Shown: positions 24,685 to 32,997 of the stretch, piece after piece | Numbering within the stretch: the stretch's first letter is position 1 | Layout of the letters: every line of letters begins with the position of its first letter | From: Verrucomicrobiota bacterium | GTDB taxonomy: Bacteria; Verrucomicrobiota; Verrucomicrobiia; Limisphaerales; SIBE01 | Length of the DNA: 42,814 nucleotides | Assembly (NCBI GenBank): GCA_027623095.1 | Contig: JAQBVM010000015.1 | Location: 1 to 42,814 of the forward strand | Direction: 5' to 3' | Notes under the pieces: generated by a model | What the model was told of the DNA's origin: nothing | The model's input: the letters and a program-made list of their open reading frames with translations, nothing else | The model's database searches: none | Translations under genes and position numbers: made by a program

Positions 24685-24937
24685 CGGGGTCTATCGCCTC
24701 ATGGCCATCGCACGAGGCGACATTCCAGCCTCAACCAAAGAGAGGGAGGCGGCCCAGGGGCAATTTCATGATCTGCTCGAGCAGTGGACCCGTCAGTTGC
24801 AGGGCGCCGAGCCAGAGGATTTGTCCATCATACGGGAGTCTGTTCGTGAGACGGTCGAGGAGGCCTATAGAGATTACCGCCGGCGATGCAATCGGGCCGC
24901 CACGCGGCGGAGACTCCGTAAAGGTGTCAGTTCCTAG
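24668..24937 (+). CDS. Small hypothetical protein
   Basis: An 89-residue highly charged, probably all-helical protein (REAAQGQFHDLLEQWTRQLQ; IRESVRETVEEAYRDYRRRC) with a strongly basic end. No family recognised. The ATG at 24701 is an alternative start that would avoid the overlap with the preceding small gene. Pairing of two small overlapping genes next to a PIN system and transposase debris suggests accessory DNA. Confidence 0.45.
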   Translation: MSLSCDGVYRLMAIARGDIPASTKEREAAQGQFHDLLEQWTRQLQGAEPEDLSIIRESVRETVEEAYRDYRRRCNRAATRRRLRKGVSS

Positions 24938-24956
24938 TTTATTCAACATTGACGCC

Positions 24957-25245
24957 TCCCGCACTTTTTGCGGTGTTCGTAGAGGCGTTTGTTCAAATGC
25001 GTCTAGGCGCCCATCTGGAGCCGTTCGGCAATCCATTTGAGCGTCATCGTCGTTTCCTGCCGCATGTTTGCGGCCAACTTGATCTTCACCGGGTCGGACT
25101 TGCGCCGCAATCGCAGATCTTCCTCGGTCCAGTCCGCCTTCTTCAAACCCTCCCGCATCGGGCGTTCGGGCTTTCTCCTGGGCGCTTTCCTGACGCTCCG
25201 CTCCGTAGTGGTGCTCGCCCATCCGACCTTCCATCTGGGCGAGCA
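24957..25245 (-). pseudogene. C-terminal remnant of a REP-associated Y1 transposase
   Basis: On the minus strand one frame gives GLKKADWTEEDLRLRRKSDP, then VKIKLAANMRQETTMTLKWI and AERLQMGA. This is the characteristic C-terminal helix-turn-helix part of REP-associated tyrosine transposases. A stop at 25003-25005 interrupts the expected tryptophan (GA*THLNKRLYEH). The upstream part (LLAQMEGRMGEHHYGAERQE) lies in another frame, so at least one frameshift is present. The catalytic part is missing. Beyond it, to 25361, only the leader of the next gene is seen. Confidence 0.6.
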
Positions 25246-25361
25246 GTTCCCGCCGAATGCTGATTTTTCTTGATCCGGATCAATTCCTCAAAAACCTGAA
25301 ACCGCCACTTTAAGACCGAATCTGAGCTCCTCACAATAATCGTGTCCCTCGCTTCTATAAG

Positions 25362-26666
25362 ATGATCCCACACAAACCCAACCGGAGCCGATTCATAGTC
25401 GTGTCCGTTCTCTGCGGCGCGGCCCTCTGCACAACGATTCCGCAGTGCCACGCCGCTCTATTGGCAACGATCCGGGTCGAAGCCGGAGATCACGATCGCG
25501 TTGACACGCCGTTTTCAGTCGAACTTGCCGTCTTAAGCGCGCCTCCGGATTCCGCCGTGCAATTGAAGGAAGTCACGGGCAATGGCGGCAGCACACTCCC
25601 CGCCCAGATCACGGCCGGCAATCCACCGCAACTTGGGTCGATTCTCTCCGGCAGAACCCCATCGGGAACAGCGCGTGTTTTCCAGCTCGTGACACGACCC
25701 AAGCGTGGGGAACCCGGAGTGCGTCTCGAGGACAACTCGCGCGCGCTCATCGTATCCGCCGATGGCATGCGCGTGTTAGCCTACAACCACGCGATCATTC
25801 CCCCTCCCCCCGGCGCCAGTCGCCTCTACAACAGGAGCGGATTCATTCACCCGCTTTGGTCGCCGGAGGGTAAGATCCTCACGCACATTCATCCGGCCGA
25901 CCACATTCATCACGTGGGTTTGTGGGGGCCATGGACAAAAACGGAATACGCCGGAAATCCCATCGATTTCTGGAATTTGACAGCTGGCCAGGGCACAGTG
26001 CGCTTCGCCCGTTTTCTCGATACGACCCAGGGTCCAGTGTATGGAGGCTTCCGAGCGCGGCAAGATCATGTCTGGCTGAAAGCGCCCGAGGGAGAGCGCG
26101 TGGTCTTGTACGAAACACTCGGCGTCACCGTCTGGAGCCTTCCGAACGGCGACCACACACAGTGGCTCATGGACTACACATCCACTTACCGTTGCGCTAC
26201 CGACCAACCGCTTCACCTGGAAGCTTATCGATACGGCGGACTCGGATTCCGGGGAACCGGCGCATGGCACAACGGCAACAGCGATTACCTCACGTCCGAG
26301 GGAAAATCACGCCGTGACGGGGATGCGACGCGGGCGCGCTGGTGCGATGTCTTTGGCGATACCGATCAATCCGTCGAGGGTGTCGTGTTCATGAGCCATC
26401 CGGAAAACCGATCCCACCCGGAGCCGGTTCGGATTTGGCCTCCTGATTCAAACAACGGACGCGGCGACGTTTTCTTCAACTTTTGTCCAGTGCGCGAAAC
26501 AGACTGGACGTTTGAACCGGGCGAAGACTACGTCCTGCGCTATCGACTCTATGGACATTCCGGAAAGCTCGACTCCGCAGTGTCGGAGCGATTGTGGAGA
26601 GATTTTGCCGAACCGCCAAGGGCCACACTTTTGAAACGACCGCCGCCAGGCTTAACAACCGAATGA
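25362..26666 (+). CDS. Secreted DUF6807 (PmoA-like) family protein
   Basis: A 434-residue exported protein with signal peptide (FIVVSVLCGAALCTTIPQCHA). It has the features of the DUF6807 family: RVLAYNHAIIPPPPGASRLY, then the histidine-rich block SGFIHPLWSPEGKILTHIHP, then ADHIHHVGLWGPW, and near the end RVEGVVFMSHPENRSHPEPV-like text (VEGVVFMSHPENR). The clustered histidines may bind a metal or a sugar acid, but the reaction is not established. The family often accompanies Gfo/Idh/MocA oxidoreductases and ThuA proteins in sugar catabolic clusters of Verrucomicrobiota and Planctomycetota, exactly as here. Confidence 0.85.
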   Translation: MIPHKPNRSRFIVVSVLCGAALCTTIPQCHAALLATIRVEAGDHDRVDTPFSVELAVLSAPPDSAVQLKEVTGNGGSTLPAQITAGNPPQLGSILSGRTPSGTARVFQLVTRPKRGEPGVRLEDNSRALIVSADGMRVLAYNHAIIPPPPGASRLYNRSGFIHPLWSPEGKILTHIHPADHIHHVGLWGPWTKTEYAGNPIDFWNLTAGQGTVRFARFLDTTQGPVYGGFRARQDHVWLKAPEGERVVLYETLGVTVWSLPNGDHTQWLMDYTSTYRCATDQPLHLEAYRYGGLGFRGTGAWHNGNSDYLTSEGKSRRDGDATRARWCDVFGDTDQSVEGVVFMSHPENRSHPEPVRIWPPDSNNGRGDVFFNFCPVRETDWTFEPGEDYVLRYRLYGHSGKLDSAVSERLWRDFAEPPRATLLKRPPPGLTTE

Positions 26667-26746
26667 TGCTTCCCATGAATCCCCTGTCCAATTTGGACAC
26701 CGCTTCGGATGAAAACGCCGACTCAAGCGCGTTCCTCGTTCTTCTA

Positions 26747-26816
26747 GGGAGGGTGAGACTCCTGTCGAACCCATTCTTGCCAGGATACCAGGGTTCGGCA
26801 GGAGCCTCACCTTCCC
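26747..26816. repeat. 70-bp long-stem hairpin repeat
   Basis: Arms of 26 bases with three mismatches (26747-26772 and 26791-26816): GGGAGGGTGAGACTCCTGTC... pairs with ...GGCAGGAGCCTCACCTTCCC. Read on the minus strand it encodes the text GEAPAEP, a hallmark of a widespread Verrucomicrobiota intergenic repeat. It lies between the DUF6807 gene and the oxidoreductase, where it could act as a transcript-stability or termination element. Confidence 0.8.
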
Positions 26817-26884
26817 ATTTTCGGAGTAACCACCCAGAAAGATTCAATATCGAGGTAAGAAACCAATAACTATCGCACCCAATC

Positions 26885-28177
26885 ATGAAAACGAATCCGA
26901 AACAATCTACCCTGACACGCCGCGCGTTCCTTAGAGGAACCTGTTTGGCAACCTTTGCGATTCCAACCCTGGTTCCATCGACCGTTTTCGGCGCGAATGC
27001 TCCCAGCAACCGCATTACCATCGGCTGCATTGGCGTCGGAAGAATGGGACGCGGCGATGCCCAAGACTTTATGCGCTTCGGGAACGCGCAAATTATCGCC
27101 GTGTGCGACGTGGATGCGAAAAGAATGGCGGATGCCAAGCAGTTGGTGGAACGTCGATACGCGACGCGCGCGCCTGAAGGGAGTTTCAAAGGCTGCTCCG
27201 AACACGGCGACTTTCGGGATTTGATCGCGCGACCGGATATCGACGCCGTCTCGATCGTTTCTCCGGATCATTGGCACGCCCTGCACGCCATCGCCGCCGC
27301 CAACGGCGGCAAAGACATTTTCGTGCAGAAACCAATGACTTACAGCATCGAAGAAGGCAGAGCGCTGTGCGAGACCGTTGCCCGGACAGGCCGCATCCTG
27401 CAAGTGGGAAGTCAGCAACGTTCCGACACAAAATTCCGTCTCGCCTGTGAACTGGTGCGAAACGGCCGCATCGGAGAGTTGAAGACGGTAAAAGTGGGAT
27501 TCGGGCTCGATCCTTCCGGCGAAGAGGAACCCGCGATGCCCGTGCCGAAGAATCTGAATTACGACTTTTGGCTGGGACCCGCGCCAACCGCTCCTTATAC
27601 CGAAAATCGAGTTCATCCACAGCGCGATTACGGCCGCCCCGGCTGGCTCCGAATCCAAGACTATTGCCACGGGATGATCACAGGATGGGGCAGTCATCAT
27701 ATGGATATTGCACAATGGGGCATGGGGGTGGAACACTCGGGCCCCATCCGCATTGAGGCGCAGGCGGAATTCCCGAAATCCGGCCTCTGGAATGTTCACG
27801 GCGCGTTCCACATCGAATACACCTACGCGAACGGCGTTCAGGTGATCTGCGCTGGAAACGACGAGAACAAACAGGGCGTGGAATTCATAGGGACTGAGGG
27901 CTGGATTTGGGTCAAAAGAGGTTCCATTGAAGTGAATCCGGAGTCGTTGCTCGATGAGGGAACGCAGGGGTTCAAGACTCGACTTTATCATAGTCGCAAT
28001 CATAAAGGGAATTTCCTCGAGTGCATTCGTACTCGCCAAGAGCCGGTCGCTCCCGCCGAGATTGGTCATCGGTCGAATACCGCCTGTGTCGTTGGTTCGC
28101 TCGCGATGCGCCTAGGGCGCAAACTTCGATTCCGGAAACCGAACGGGCACAAATCGAACATGCGATATCCGAATTAG
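26885..28177 (+). CDS. Tat-exported Gfo/Idh/MocA oxidoreductase, altered C-terminus
   Basis: An NAD(P)-dependent sugar oxidoreductase of the Gfo/Idh/MocA family, probably periplasmic. The Tat signal TRRAFLRG is at residues 11-18, followed by a hydrophobic stretch. The Rossmann motif is GCIGVGRMGRG near residue 47, and the family lysine is in FVQKPMT. The C-terminal domain contains WLGPAP, GWLRIQDYCHGMITGWGSHH, and GHRSNTACVVGSLAMRLGRK. After RLGRKLRF the normal ending is replaced by about 15 basic residues, and the frame overlaps the ThuA gene. It therefore seems to have lost its natural last 20-40 residues, though the catalytic core is complete. Confidence 0.85.
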   Translation: MKTNPKQSTLTRRAFLRGTCLATFAIPTLVPSTVFGANAPSNRITIGCIGVGRMGRGDAQDFMRFGNAQIIAVCDVDAKRMADAKQLVERRYATRAPEGSFKGCSEHGDFRDLIARPDIDAVSIVSPDHWHALHAIAAANGGKDIFVQKPMTYSIEEGRALCETVARTGRILQVGSQQRSDTKFRLACELVRNGRIGELKTVKVGFGLDPSGEEEPAMPVPKNLNYDFWLGPAPTAPYTENRVHPQRDYGRPGWLRIQDYCHGMITGWGSHHMDIAQWGMGVEHSGPIRIEAQAEFPKSGLWNVHGAFHIEYTYANGVQVICAGNDENKQGVEFIGTEGWIWVKRGSIEVNPESLLDEGTQGFKTRLYHSRNHKGNFLECIRTRQEPVAPAEIGHRSNTACVVGSLAMRLGRKLRFRKPNGHKSNMRYPN

Positions 28178-28989
28178 CTTCGGTTCCACCCAAACGACCT
28201 CGCAAGGTCTTGGTCTTCTCGAGAGCCTGGGGCTACAAACACACTTCGATTCCCTATGGAGATGCCGCCTTCGAGCTAATGGGACGGAAGACAGGGGCGT
28301 TTGAAGCGGTGGTGACGTACGATGAAACTCTCTTCGAACGGGATAAACTCTTAGAATTCGGCGCCGTTGTTTTCAATAATACGAACAACGAGATTTTTCT
28401 GCCCGAAGATTTCAAAGATCTATCGGCGATCGACCAAGCTCGGGAGATACAAAAAGACGCACGCCTCAAAAAGAACCTGCTCGACTTCATCGCGGAGGGA
28501 AGAGGACTGGCAGTGATTCACGCGGGAATCGCAAGTCTTAGAGAATGGCCCGAGTTTGGCGAAATCATGGGCGCCCGATTTGACAACCATCCCTGGAGCG
28601 CCGGATCAAGCGTGACACTCCGTGTCGAAGAACCCAATCATCCAGTGGCGCAAGCGTTCGGCGGTGAGTATTTTCAGATCACCGATGAAATCTACCAATT
28701 CGAAGGAAATTACTCGCGCGATCGGATCCGGGTTCTGCTGAGCATCGCTACCAAACACACCGACATGAACAAGGGCGGCGCAATTCATCGCACGGACGAG
28801 GACTTTGGCATGAGCTGGGTGAAGCACTACGGCCGCGGCCGCATCTTCTATTGCGCTCTGGGCCATCAACACGAAATCTTTTGGAATCGCAAAGTGTTGC
28901 AACATTTTCTGGCCGGACTCCAATTTGCGATTGGAGATTTGGAGGCAGACGCAACTCCAAGGAACAAGACACACAACTCCGTTCCGTGA
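28021..28989 (+). CDS. ThuA-domain protein without its signal peptide
   Basis: A ThuA-like (class I glutamine amidotransferase fold) protein, commonly found with Gfo/Idh/MocA genes in trehalose/sugar utilisation. Recognisable from about 28132: PKRPRKVLVFSRAWGYKHTS, then IPYGDAAFELMGRKTGAFEA, GLAVIHAGIASLREWPEF, HPVAQAF, and GMSWVKHYGRGRIFYCALGH near the end. Family members usually start with a signal peptide; here the only start-like codon upstream is the GTG at 28021, deep inside the oxidoreductase gene, and residues before about 37 are translated from the wrong frame of that gene. Translation start and export are doubtful. Confidence 0.75.
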   Translation: MHSYSPRAGRSRRDWSSVEYRLCRWFARDAPRAQTSIPETERAQIEHAISELASVPPKRPRKVLVFSRAWGYKHTSIPYGDAAFELMGRKTGAFEAVVTYDETLFERDKLLEFGAVVFNNTNNEIFLPEDFKDLSAIDQAREIQKDARLKKNLLDFIAEGRGLAVIHAGIASLREWPEFGEIMGARFDNHPWSAGSSVTLRVEEPNHPVAQAFGGEYFQITDEIYQFEGNYSRDRIRVLLSIATKHTDMNKGGAIHRTDEDFGMSWVKHYGRGRIFYCALGHQHEIFWNRKVLQHFLAGLQFAIGDLEADATPRNKTHNSVP

Positions 28990-29073
28990 AGCCGCGCGCC
29001 CTGAGTTGAACCGCGTCATCGAACTCGATATGCCCCTTGTCTTTTTGTTGCGGTCCTGATCTTCGGCGCTACT

Positions 29074-29089
29074 CTAGTTTCTGAACTAG
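29074..29089. promoter_or_regulatory. Palindrome directly before a start codon
   Basis: CTAGTT-TCTG-AACTAG is a perfect 6-bp inverted repeat with a 4-base loop, ending three bases before the ATG at 29093. As RNA it would fold over the ribosome-binding region of the next gene; as DNA it could be a small operator. Confidence 0.35.
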
Positions 29090-29092
29090 GCT

Positions 29093-29635
29093 ATGAAAAT
29101 CGAAGCACTGCATCTTCACATGCGGGTCCGCCATCCTCAATATGGGATCGGCACGGTAAAACGAATCTTGGAGCACGCAGCGGAAATCCAATTCGACGAG
29201 GGGCTTCGAACAATCGCCCCGGAAACAAGCGGTCTCGAACCCGCCGAAGCCCAGGTTTCGATTCAAGGCCTGGAAATACCCCTTGAACAATTCATCGATC
29301 AAACGACGCAGAACATTCTCCAGGCGCTTGGCTTTGAGAAACCGGATGCGGTAGTCGAAGAATTGGGGATTCGCTGGCACCGAGGCCGGCTTGTGCTTCA
29401 CCCGGCCGACCCAACTCTACAGGCAAAAGAGGTCCCGTTGGAAACCTTCTTTCACAAAGTCGTCATGATGCGCAATAACCTCCGAGTCCTTGAGCAGAAG
29501 GTAAACGGCCACGCCCAACTCACCGACGGCGAAAAAGTGGAACTGCAACAGTATATTTCGCGGTGTTACGGTTCGATGACCACATTCAATATTCTGTTTA
29601 AGAACAAGGCGGACCAATTCGGAACGAACGTATGA
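29093..29635 (+). CDS. Conserved hypothetical protein with a small SH3/tudor-like start
   Basis: A 180-residue protein. The first part, [20 protein letters not shown], looks like the short beta-barrel found at the C-terminus of UvrD-type helicases (HPxFGxGxV), usually a protein or nucleic-acid contact module. The rest is helical, with a coiled-coil-like stretch ([20 protein letters not shown]) and no catalytic motif. I do not know its function. It overlaps cutA by four bases (ATGA), so both are probably on one transcript. Confidence 0.75.
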   Translation: MKIEALHLHMRVRHPQYGIGTVKRILEHAAEIQFDEGLRTIAPETSGLEPAEAQVSIQGLEIPLEQFIDQTTQNILQALGFEKPDAVVEELGIRWHRGRLVLHPADPTLQAKEVPLETFFHKVVMMRNNLRVLEQKVNGHAQLTDGEKVELQQYISRCYGSMTTFNILFKNKADQFGTNV

Positions 29636-29961
29636 AATCCGGGTCCGGGAATGTTCTCGTGCTGGTGACTGCGCCGACGATCCGTGTCGCTCGAAAGATC
29701 GCAAAAGCCGCGCTTGAAACTCGCCTGGCCGCCTGCGCGAACCTCATTCCAGGCATCGAATCCCATTATTGGTGGCAAGGAAAACTGGAGGTTGGACGAG
29801 AGATCCTCATAATCTTCAAGACCTCGGTCCGGCACGCGAAGAAACTCAAGAAAGTTGTTATCGAGAATCATCCTTACGACACGCCCGAGGTGGTGAACGT
29901 TCCGATCCAAGGCGGGAGCAAACGCTACCTGGCGTGGTTGAACTCAAATTTGGAATCTTGA
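29632..29961 (+). CDS. cutA: CutA1-like divalent-ion tolerance protein
   Basis: A 109-residue cytoplasmic protein of the CutA1 family, which forms very stable trimers with a PII-like fold. Motifs: [20 protein letters not shown], then [20 protein letters not shown], then EILIIFKTS and the terminal [14 protein letters not shown]. The length is typical. The ATG overlaps the stop of the preceding gene. Its link to copper tolerance in E. coli is indirect, and the physiological role is unclear. Confidence 0.93.
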   Translation: MKSGSGNVLVLVTAPTIRVARKIAKAALETRLAACANLIPGIESHYWWQGKLEVGREILIIFKTSVRHAKKLKKVVIENHPYDTPEVVNVPIQGGSKRYLAWLNSNLES

Positions 29962-29982
29962 CCTCGCCTCGATTCTTCTCAA

Positions 29983-30894
29983 ATGCGGCGATGTCCGCAT
30001 AATCCCATGGTGACTCTAGAACACCTTGCTCATCTTTATACCGAGCACCGTGACTTTGCCAGCGCGAGGGTAAAAGAGTTCGCGCTGGGAGATACGTTCT
30101 TCGCTTTCAATTCCCGGCCAACGATAATGGGGGTTATCAATTTGTCCCCCGATTCGTGGTATCGGGAAAGCGTTTGTCTGACTCAGGAGCAAGCGATTCT
30201 ACGCGCATCGGTGTTGCGAGCGCAAGGCGCCGACATTATAGATTTGGGCGCGGAGTCCACCCTCGAGACAGCTTCCCGAAGGAGTCAATCCGAACAATCG
30301 GCGAAATTGATCCCCGTCATCGAGGCCATTCGAAGAGCGGGCATCTTGGTATCCGCGGAGACCTACTTGCCGACCGTTGCCCGCGCCTGCTTGGAGGCGG
30401 GCGCAAATGTCCTGAACTTGACTGGTTCGATTCACAACCGGGAGATCTACGCGCTCGCCGCGGCGCAGGGCGCCGCAGTTATCCTGTGCCACGTACAAGG
30501 CCCGACGGCCCGTGACACGGGAGACATTCACATCAGCGAAGATCCGGTCGCCTGCCTGTACGAGTATTTTTCCAGAGAAATTGAAATCGCGACTCGTTGT
30601 GGCTTGGAAAAACTGATCCTCGATCCGGGACTCGGGTTCTATTATCAAAACCTGAAAGACGGATCCGCAAGGATTCGCTATCAGATGCAGGTTTTTCTTA
30701 ATACGTTCCGGCTTCGATCCCTCGGTTTCCCCGTCTGCAATGCGTTGCCACACGCTTTCGAACATTTTGGCGAAGAGGTGCGCTCTGCCGAACCCTTTTT
30801 CGCGGTCATCGCGGCACTCGGTCACACCGACGTTTTCCGAACCCACGAGGTACCGAAGATTAACGCGGTTTTGAGTGCACTCACCGAATACTAA
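29983..30894 (+). CDS. Divergent dihydropteroate synthase-family protein
   Basis: A 303-residue TIM-barrel of the pterin-binding/DHPS family. The first strand PTIMGVINLSPDSWY and the late ILDPGLGFYYQN correspond to IMGILNVTPDSF and ILDPGIGFGK of FolP; GADIIDLGAEST is also typical. Several FolP active-site residues differ: the aspartate of SIDT is glutamate (SAET), the NDV motif is NLTG, and the lysine of GFGK is absent. It may therefore be a paralogue with another pterin or unrelated substrate rather than the folate enzyme. The ATG at 30007 is an alternative start. It follows cutA by 21 bases. Confidence 0.75.
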   Translation: MRRCPHNPMVTLEHLAHLYTEHRDFASARVKEFALGDTFFAFNSRPTIMGVINLSPDSWYRESVCLTQEQAILRASVLRAQGADIIDLGAESTLETASRRSQSEQSAKLIPVIEAIRRAGILVSAETYLPTVARACLEAGANVLNLTGSIHNREIYALAAAQGAAVILCHVQGPTARDTGDIHISEDPVACLYEYFSREIEIATRCGLEKLILDPGLGFYYQNLKDGSARIRYQMQVFLNTFRLRSLGFPVCNALPHAFEHFGEEVRSAEPFFAVIAALGHTDVFRTHEVPKINAVLSALTEY

Positions 30895-30915
30895 GCGCTG
30901 AAGTCTCTGGTTTCA

Positions 30916-30952
30916 GCAAATCCGATTGGAACAACCCGGTTTGCGGATTTGC
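30916..30952. repeat. Inverted repeat between two plus-strand genes
   Basis: GCAAATCCG at 30916-30924 and CGGATTTGC at 30944-30952 are perfect complements separated by 19 bases. A terminator is possible after the DHPS-like gene, but no T-run follows, so I call it only an inverted repeat. Confidence 0.35.
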
Positions 30953-30997
30953 CCGCCGGATTGACTTCGAAGGCGTCTGCGGACATAGTTCCGTTGC

Positions 30998-31759
30998 ATG
31001 AAGTTCGACATATCATCTCTGCTGGAGGAATGGGAATACCGTCCCGGACAGATTGATGTCAGGCGCTTTTCGGGAAAAGACAGTGTCGAAAAGATTCAGC
31101 TTCGGATTGATTTGGGGGTACTGCAAATGAACGCTTACGGGCGTCCTGACGGGAAACGTCCGTTCGGCCACGAATCGCTGCTCGAACATCACGCGTCGCG
31201 CCTGGAAAAACACAAGGCAGAAAACGGCGGAACGGACGATGATTTCGCGCTGGACGCCGAGGATTGCGCGAAGGTTTTCCACGAGTCGATTCAGTACCAC
31301 CATCGGTACATCTGCATGTTCCAGCTGAAAGACTTTGATGGAGTTATTCGAGACACGAAGCGGAATTTGCAGGTTTTCGATTTCGTGCAAGAATACGCGG
31401 AATCCGACGAATTGTCCTTCTCAATGCAGCAGTTTCGCCCGCAGCTCTTGATGATTCAGACGCGCGCCCGCGCTTCGATCGTGCTCGAGAAAAACAACTA
31501 TGCGCGCGCCATTGAACTGACTAATGAAGGCATTGAGGAGATTCGAGAATTCTTTCGGGAACACGACCGTTTCGATCTGGCCGAGCAAAGCGGTGAAATA
31601 CAATCGCTGGAGCAGTGGCTGGAAGAGCTAAAGACCGAGCGCCCTCTCACCAAGAAAGAAGCTCTCGAGAAAGCGCTGCGAGACGCGCTTCAGCGTGAGG
31701 ATTACGAAAAAGCCGCCCACGTGCGCGACACGCTGAAGAGCTTAAAAGAGTCCTCTTAG
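30998..31759 (+). CDS. UVR-motif protein with TPR-like middle part
   Basis: A 253-residue protein. The C-terminus has a UvrB/UvrC-type helical hairpin motif (EALEKALRDALQREDYEKAA; HVRDTLKSL), used in UvrB-UvrC contact and also found in many unrelated regulatory proteins. The N-terminal part (VEKIQLRIDLGVLQMNAYGR then PDGKRPFGHESLLEHH) and the helical middle (ARAIELTNEGIEEIREFFRE) are conserved-looking but of unknown function. It has no nuclease domain, so it is not UvrB or UvrC. It converges with the DUF420 gene, leaving only 41 bases between the stops. Confidence 0.75.
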   Translation: MKFDISSLLEEWEYRPGQIDVRRFSGKDSVEKIQLRIDLGVLQMNAYGRPDGKRPFGHESLLEHHASRLEKHKAENGGTDDDFALDAEDCAKVFHESIQYHHRYICMFQLKDFDGVIRDTKRNLQVFDFVQEYAESDELSFSMQQFRPQLLMIQTRARASIVLEKNNYARAIELTNEGIEEIREFFREHDRFDLAEQSGEIQSLEQWLEELKTERPLTKKEALEKALRDALQREDYEKAAHVRDTLKSLKESS

Positions 31760-31800
31760 GCTCGTGCGCCGTCCCTTCCGTGTGCCGCACCGATCCACGA

Positions 31801-32226
31801 TCAAGGCTGGGGATAGATTTGATATAGCAACAGGTATATCACGACTCCCGTCACCGAAACATACATCCAAATCGGCCACGTCCAGCGCGCGATTCTCCGA
31901 TGCCGCTCAAAATCTGATTTAAAGGCGCGCCAGAAAGTTATCAATACAAGAGGAACGATCACCACCGCTAGCACGGTGTGCGTTAGAAGGATCGTGAGGT
32001 AGATTGGCCGGAACCACTCCGGTTTCAAGAAAACGGTGCGCCCCGCATTGAAGTGATAAATCAAATACGAAGCCAAGAACAGTGTCGAGGTGGCAAGAGC
32101 CGCAACCATGCAGTTTCGATGCGCAATCTTGTTCTTGCGCTTGATAAACAAAAATCCCGCGAACAGAAAGACAGTGCTGAGAGAATTCAGGCAGGCATTG
32201 ATTGCCGGGAGATCAGTAAGACTCAT
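31801..32226 (-). CDS. DUF420 membrane protein of the oxidase cluster
   Basis: A 141-residue protein with four membrane segments and the DUF420 pattern (INACLNSLSTVFLFAGFLFI, HRNCMVAALATSTLFLASYL, TILLTHTVLAVVIVPLVL, HRRIARWTWPIWMYVSVTGV). Proteins of this family (YozB/CtaM-like) accompany heme-copper oxidases; CtaM is needed for oxidase maturation in Firmicutes. Conserved histidines in three helices may bind heme or metal (inference). It overlaps sco by ATGA and is the last gene of the oxidase cluster. Confidence 0.85.
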   Translation of the reverse strand: MSLTDLPAINACLNSLSTVFLFAGFLFIKRKNKIAHRNCMVAALATSTLFLASYLIYHFNAGRTVFLKPEWFRPIYLTILLTHTVLAVVIVPLVLITFWRAFKSDFERHRRIARWTWPIWMYVSVTGVVIYLLLYQIYPQP

Positions 32227-32870
32227 AAGCCATCCCGAAGTCGGAGCCGTTGAATCGTATCCAAAGTCTTTTCTTTCGCCCCGGGCTCCAAACCCGGAAT
32301 CGCCGCGCGCATGCGCCCTTTTTGATCCACCACCACAAAGATCGTACTGTGAATGAAGAGATCATCCGGATCCGCTTGGTCCCCTTCAGCCTTTTCAATT
32401 GCAGTCAACTTCAGACCGTCCACAGCCAAACGGAAGATTTCCTTCTTTGATCCCGTCAAAAACGACCAGCCATCCGGTTCGGCGCCGTATCGTTTCGCGT
32501 GCCGCATCAAAATCTCCGGAGTGTCGAAGTCGGGATCCGTCGTAATAGATACAAAGTGAACCAATTCATCTCCATTCAAGGAATCCCGGAGAGCCCTCAT
32601 ATTTTTTGTCATCTCCGGGCAAGGACCCCCACAGCGGCTGAAAATCACGTCGGCAATCCAAATTTTTCCAAGAAGGCTCTCCCGCGTGACCACCTGCCCA
32701 AGCTGGTTGGTCAACCGAAAATCGCTCAATTGCGAATAGACCGGAAGTTCTGATACCAGGACCTGATCTCTTTGCAGCCGCTTCAGGATCAACCCTCCAC
32801 CAAGCATCAGCGCGATCAAGCTGAAGCCAATCCAGATGGTTCGGAACGACTTTGCAGGCAAATGATCCAT
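32223..32870 (-). CDS. sco: SCO1/SenC-family copper chaperone
   Basis: A membrane-anchored thioredoxin-fold protein (215 aa) that delivers copper to the CuA site of cytochrome oxidase subunit II. The anchor is at residues 12-30. Copper ligands are visible: C80 and C84 in FSRCGGPCPEM (C-x3-C) and H174 in DDLFIHSTIF. The SITTDPDFDTPEIL stretch is also family-typical. It sits directly downstream of coxB, its likely client, and overlaps the DUF420 gene. Confidence 0.93.
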   Translation of the reverse strand: MDHLPAKSFRTIWIGFSLIALMLGGGLILKRLQRDQVLVSELPVYSQLSDFRLTNQLGQVVTRESLLGKIWIADVIFSRCGGPCPEMTKNMRALRDSLNGDELVHFVSITTDPDFDTPEILMRHAKRYGAEPDGWSFLTGSKKEIFRLAVDGLKLTAIEKAEGDQADPDDLFIHSTIFVVVDQKGRMRAAIPGLEPGAKEKTLDTIQRLRLRDGL

Positions 32871-32997
32871 TCGATATCAACAAAAAACAGAAGGCCGCGT
32901 GAACAATTCAAAGCACGCTACAGGAGGCAGAAAAACAGGATCACAGGCAGCAGGATTTTGAGACTGGCGAAGTGAATCAACGTGCGAAAACGCTGGC

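Noticed and set aside
26870-28069. A 399-codon minus-strand frame opposite the oxidoreductase
   Set aside because: The plus strand encodes a complete Rossmann-fold enzyme with a Tat signal; the antisense frame has no recognisable motif and is a GC-rich codon-position effect.
30998-31759. UvrB or UvrC gene
   Set aside because: Only the short UVR helical hairpin is present; no helicase or nuclease domain.
31760-31800. Bidirectional terminator between the convergent UVR and DUF420 genes
   Set aside because: Only a weak 5-bp stem (GTGCG/CGCAC) with a long loop and no T-runs is visible.
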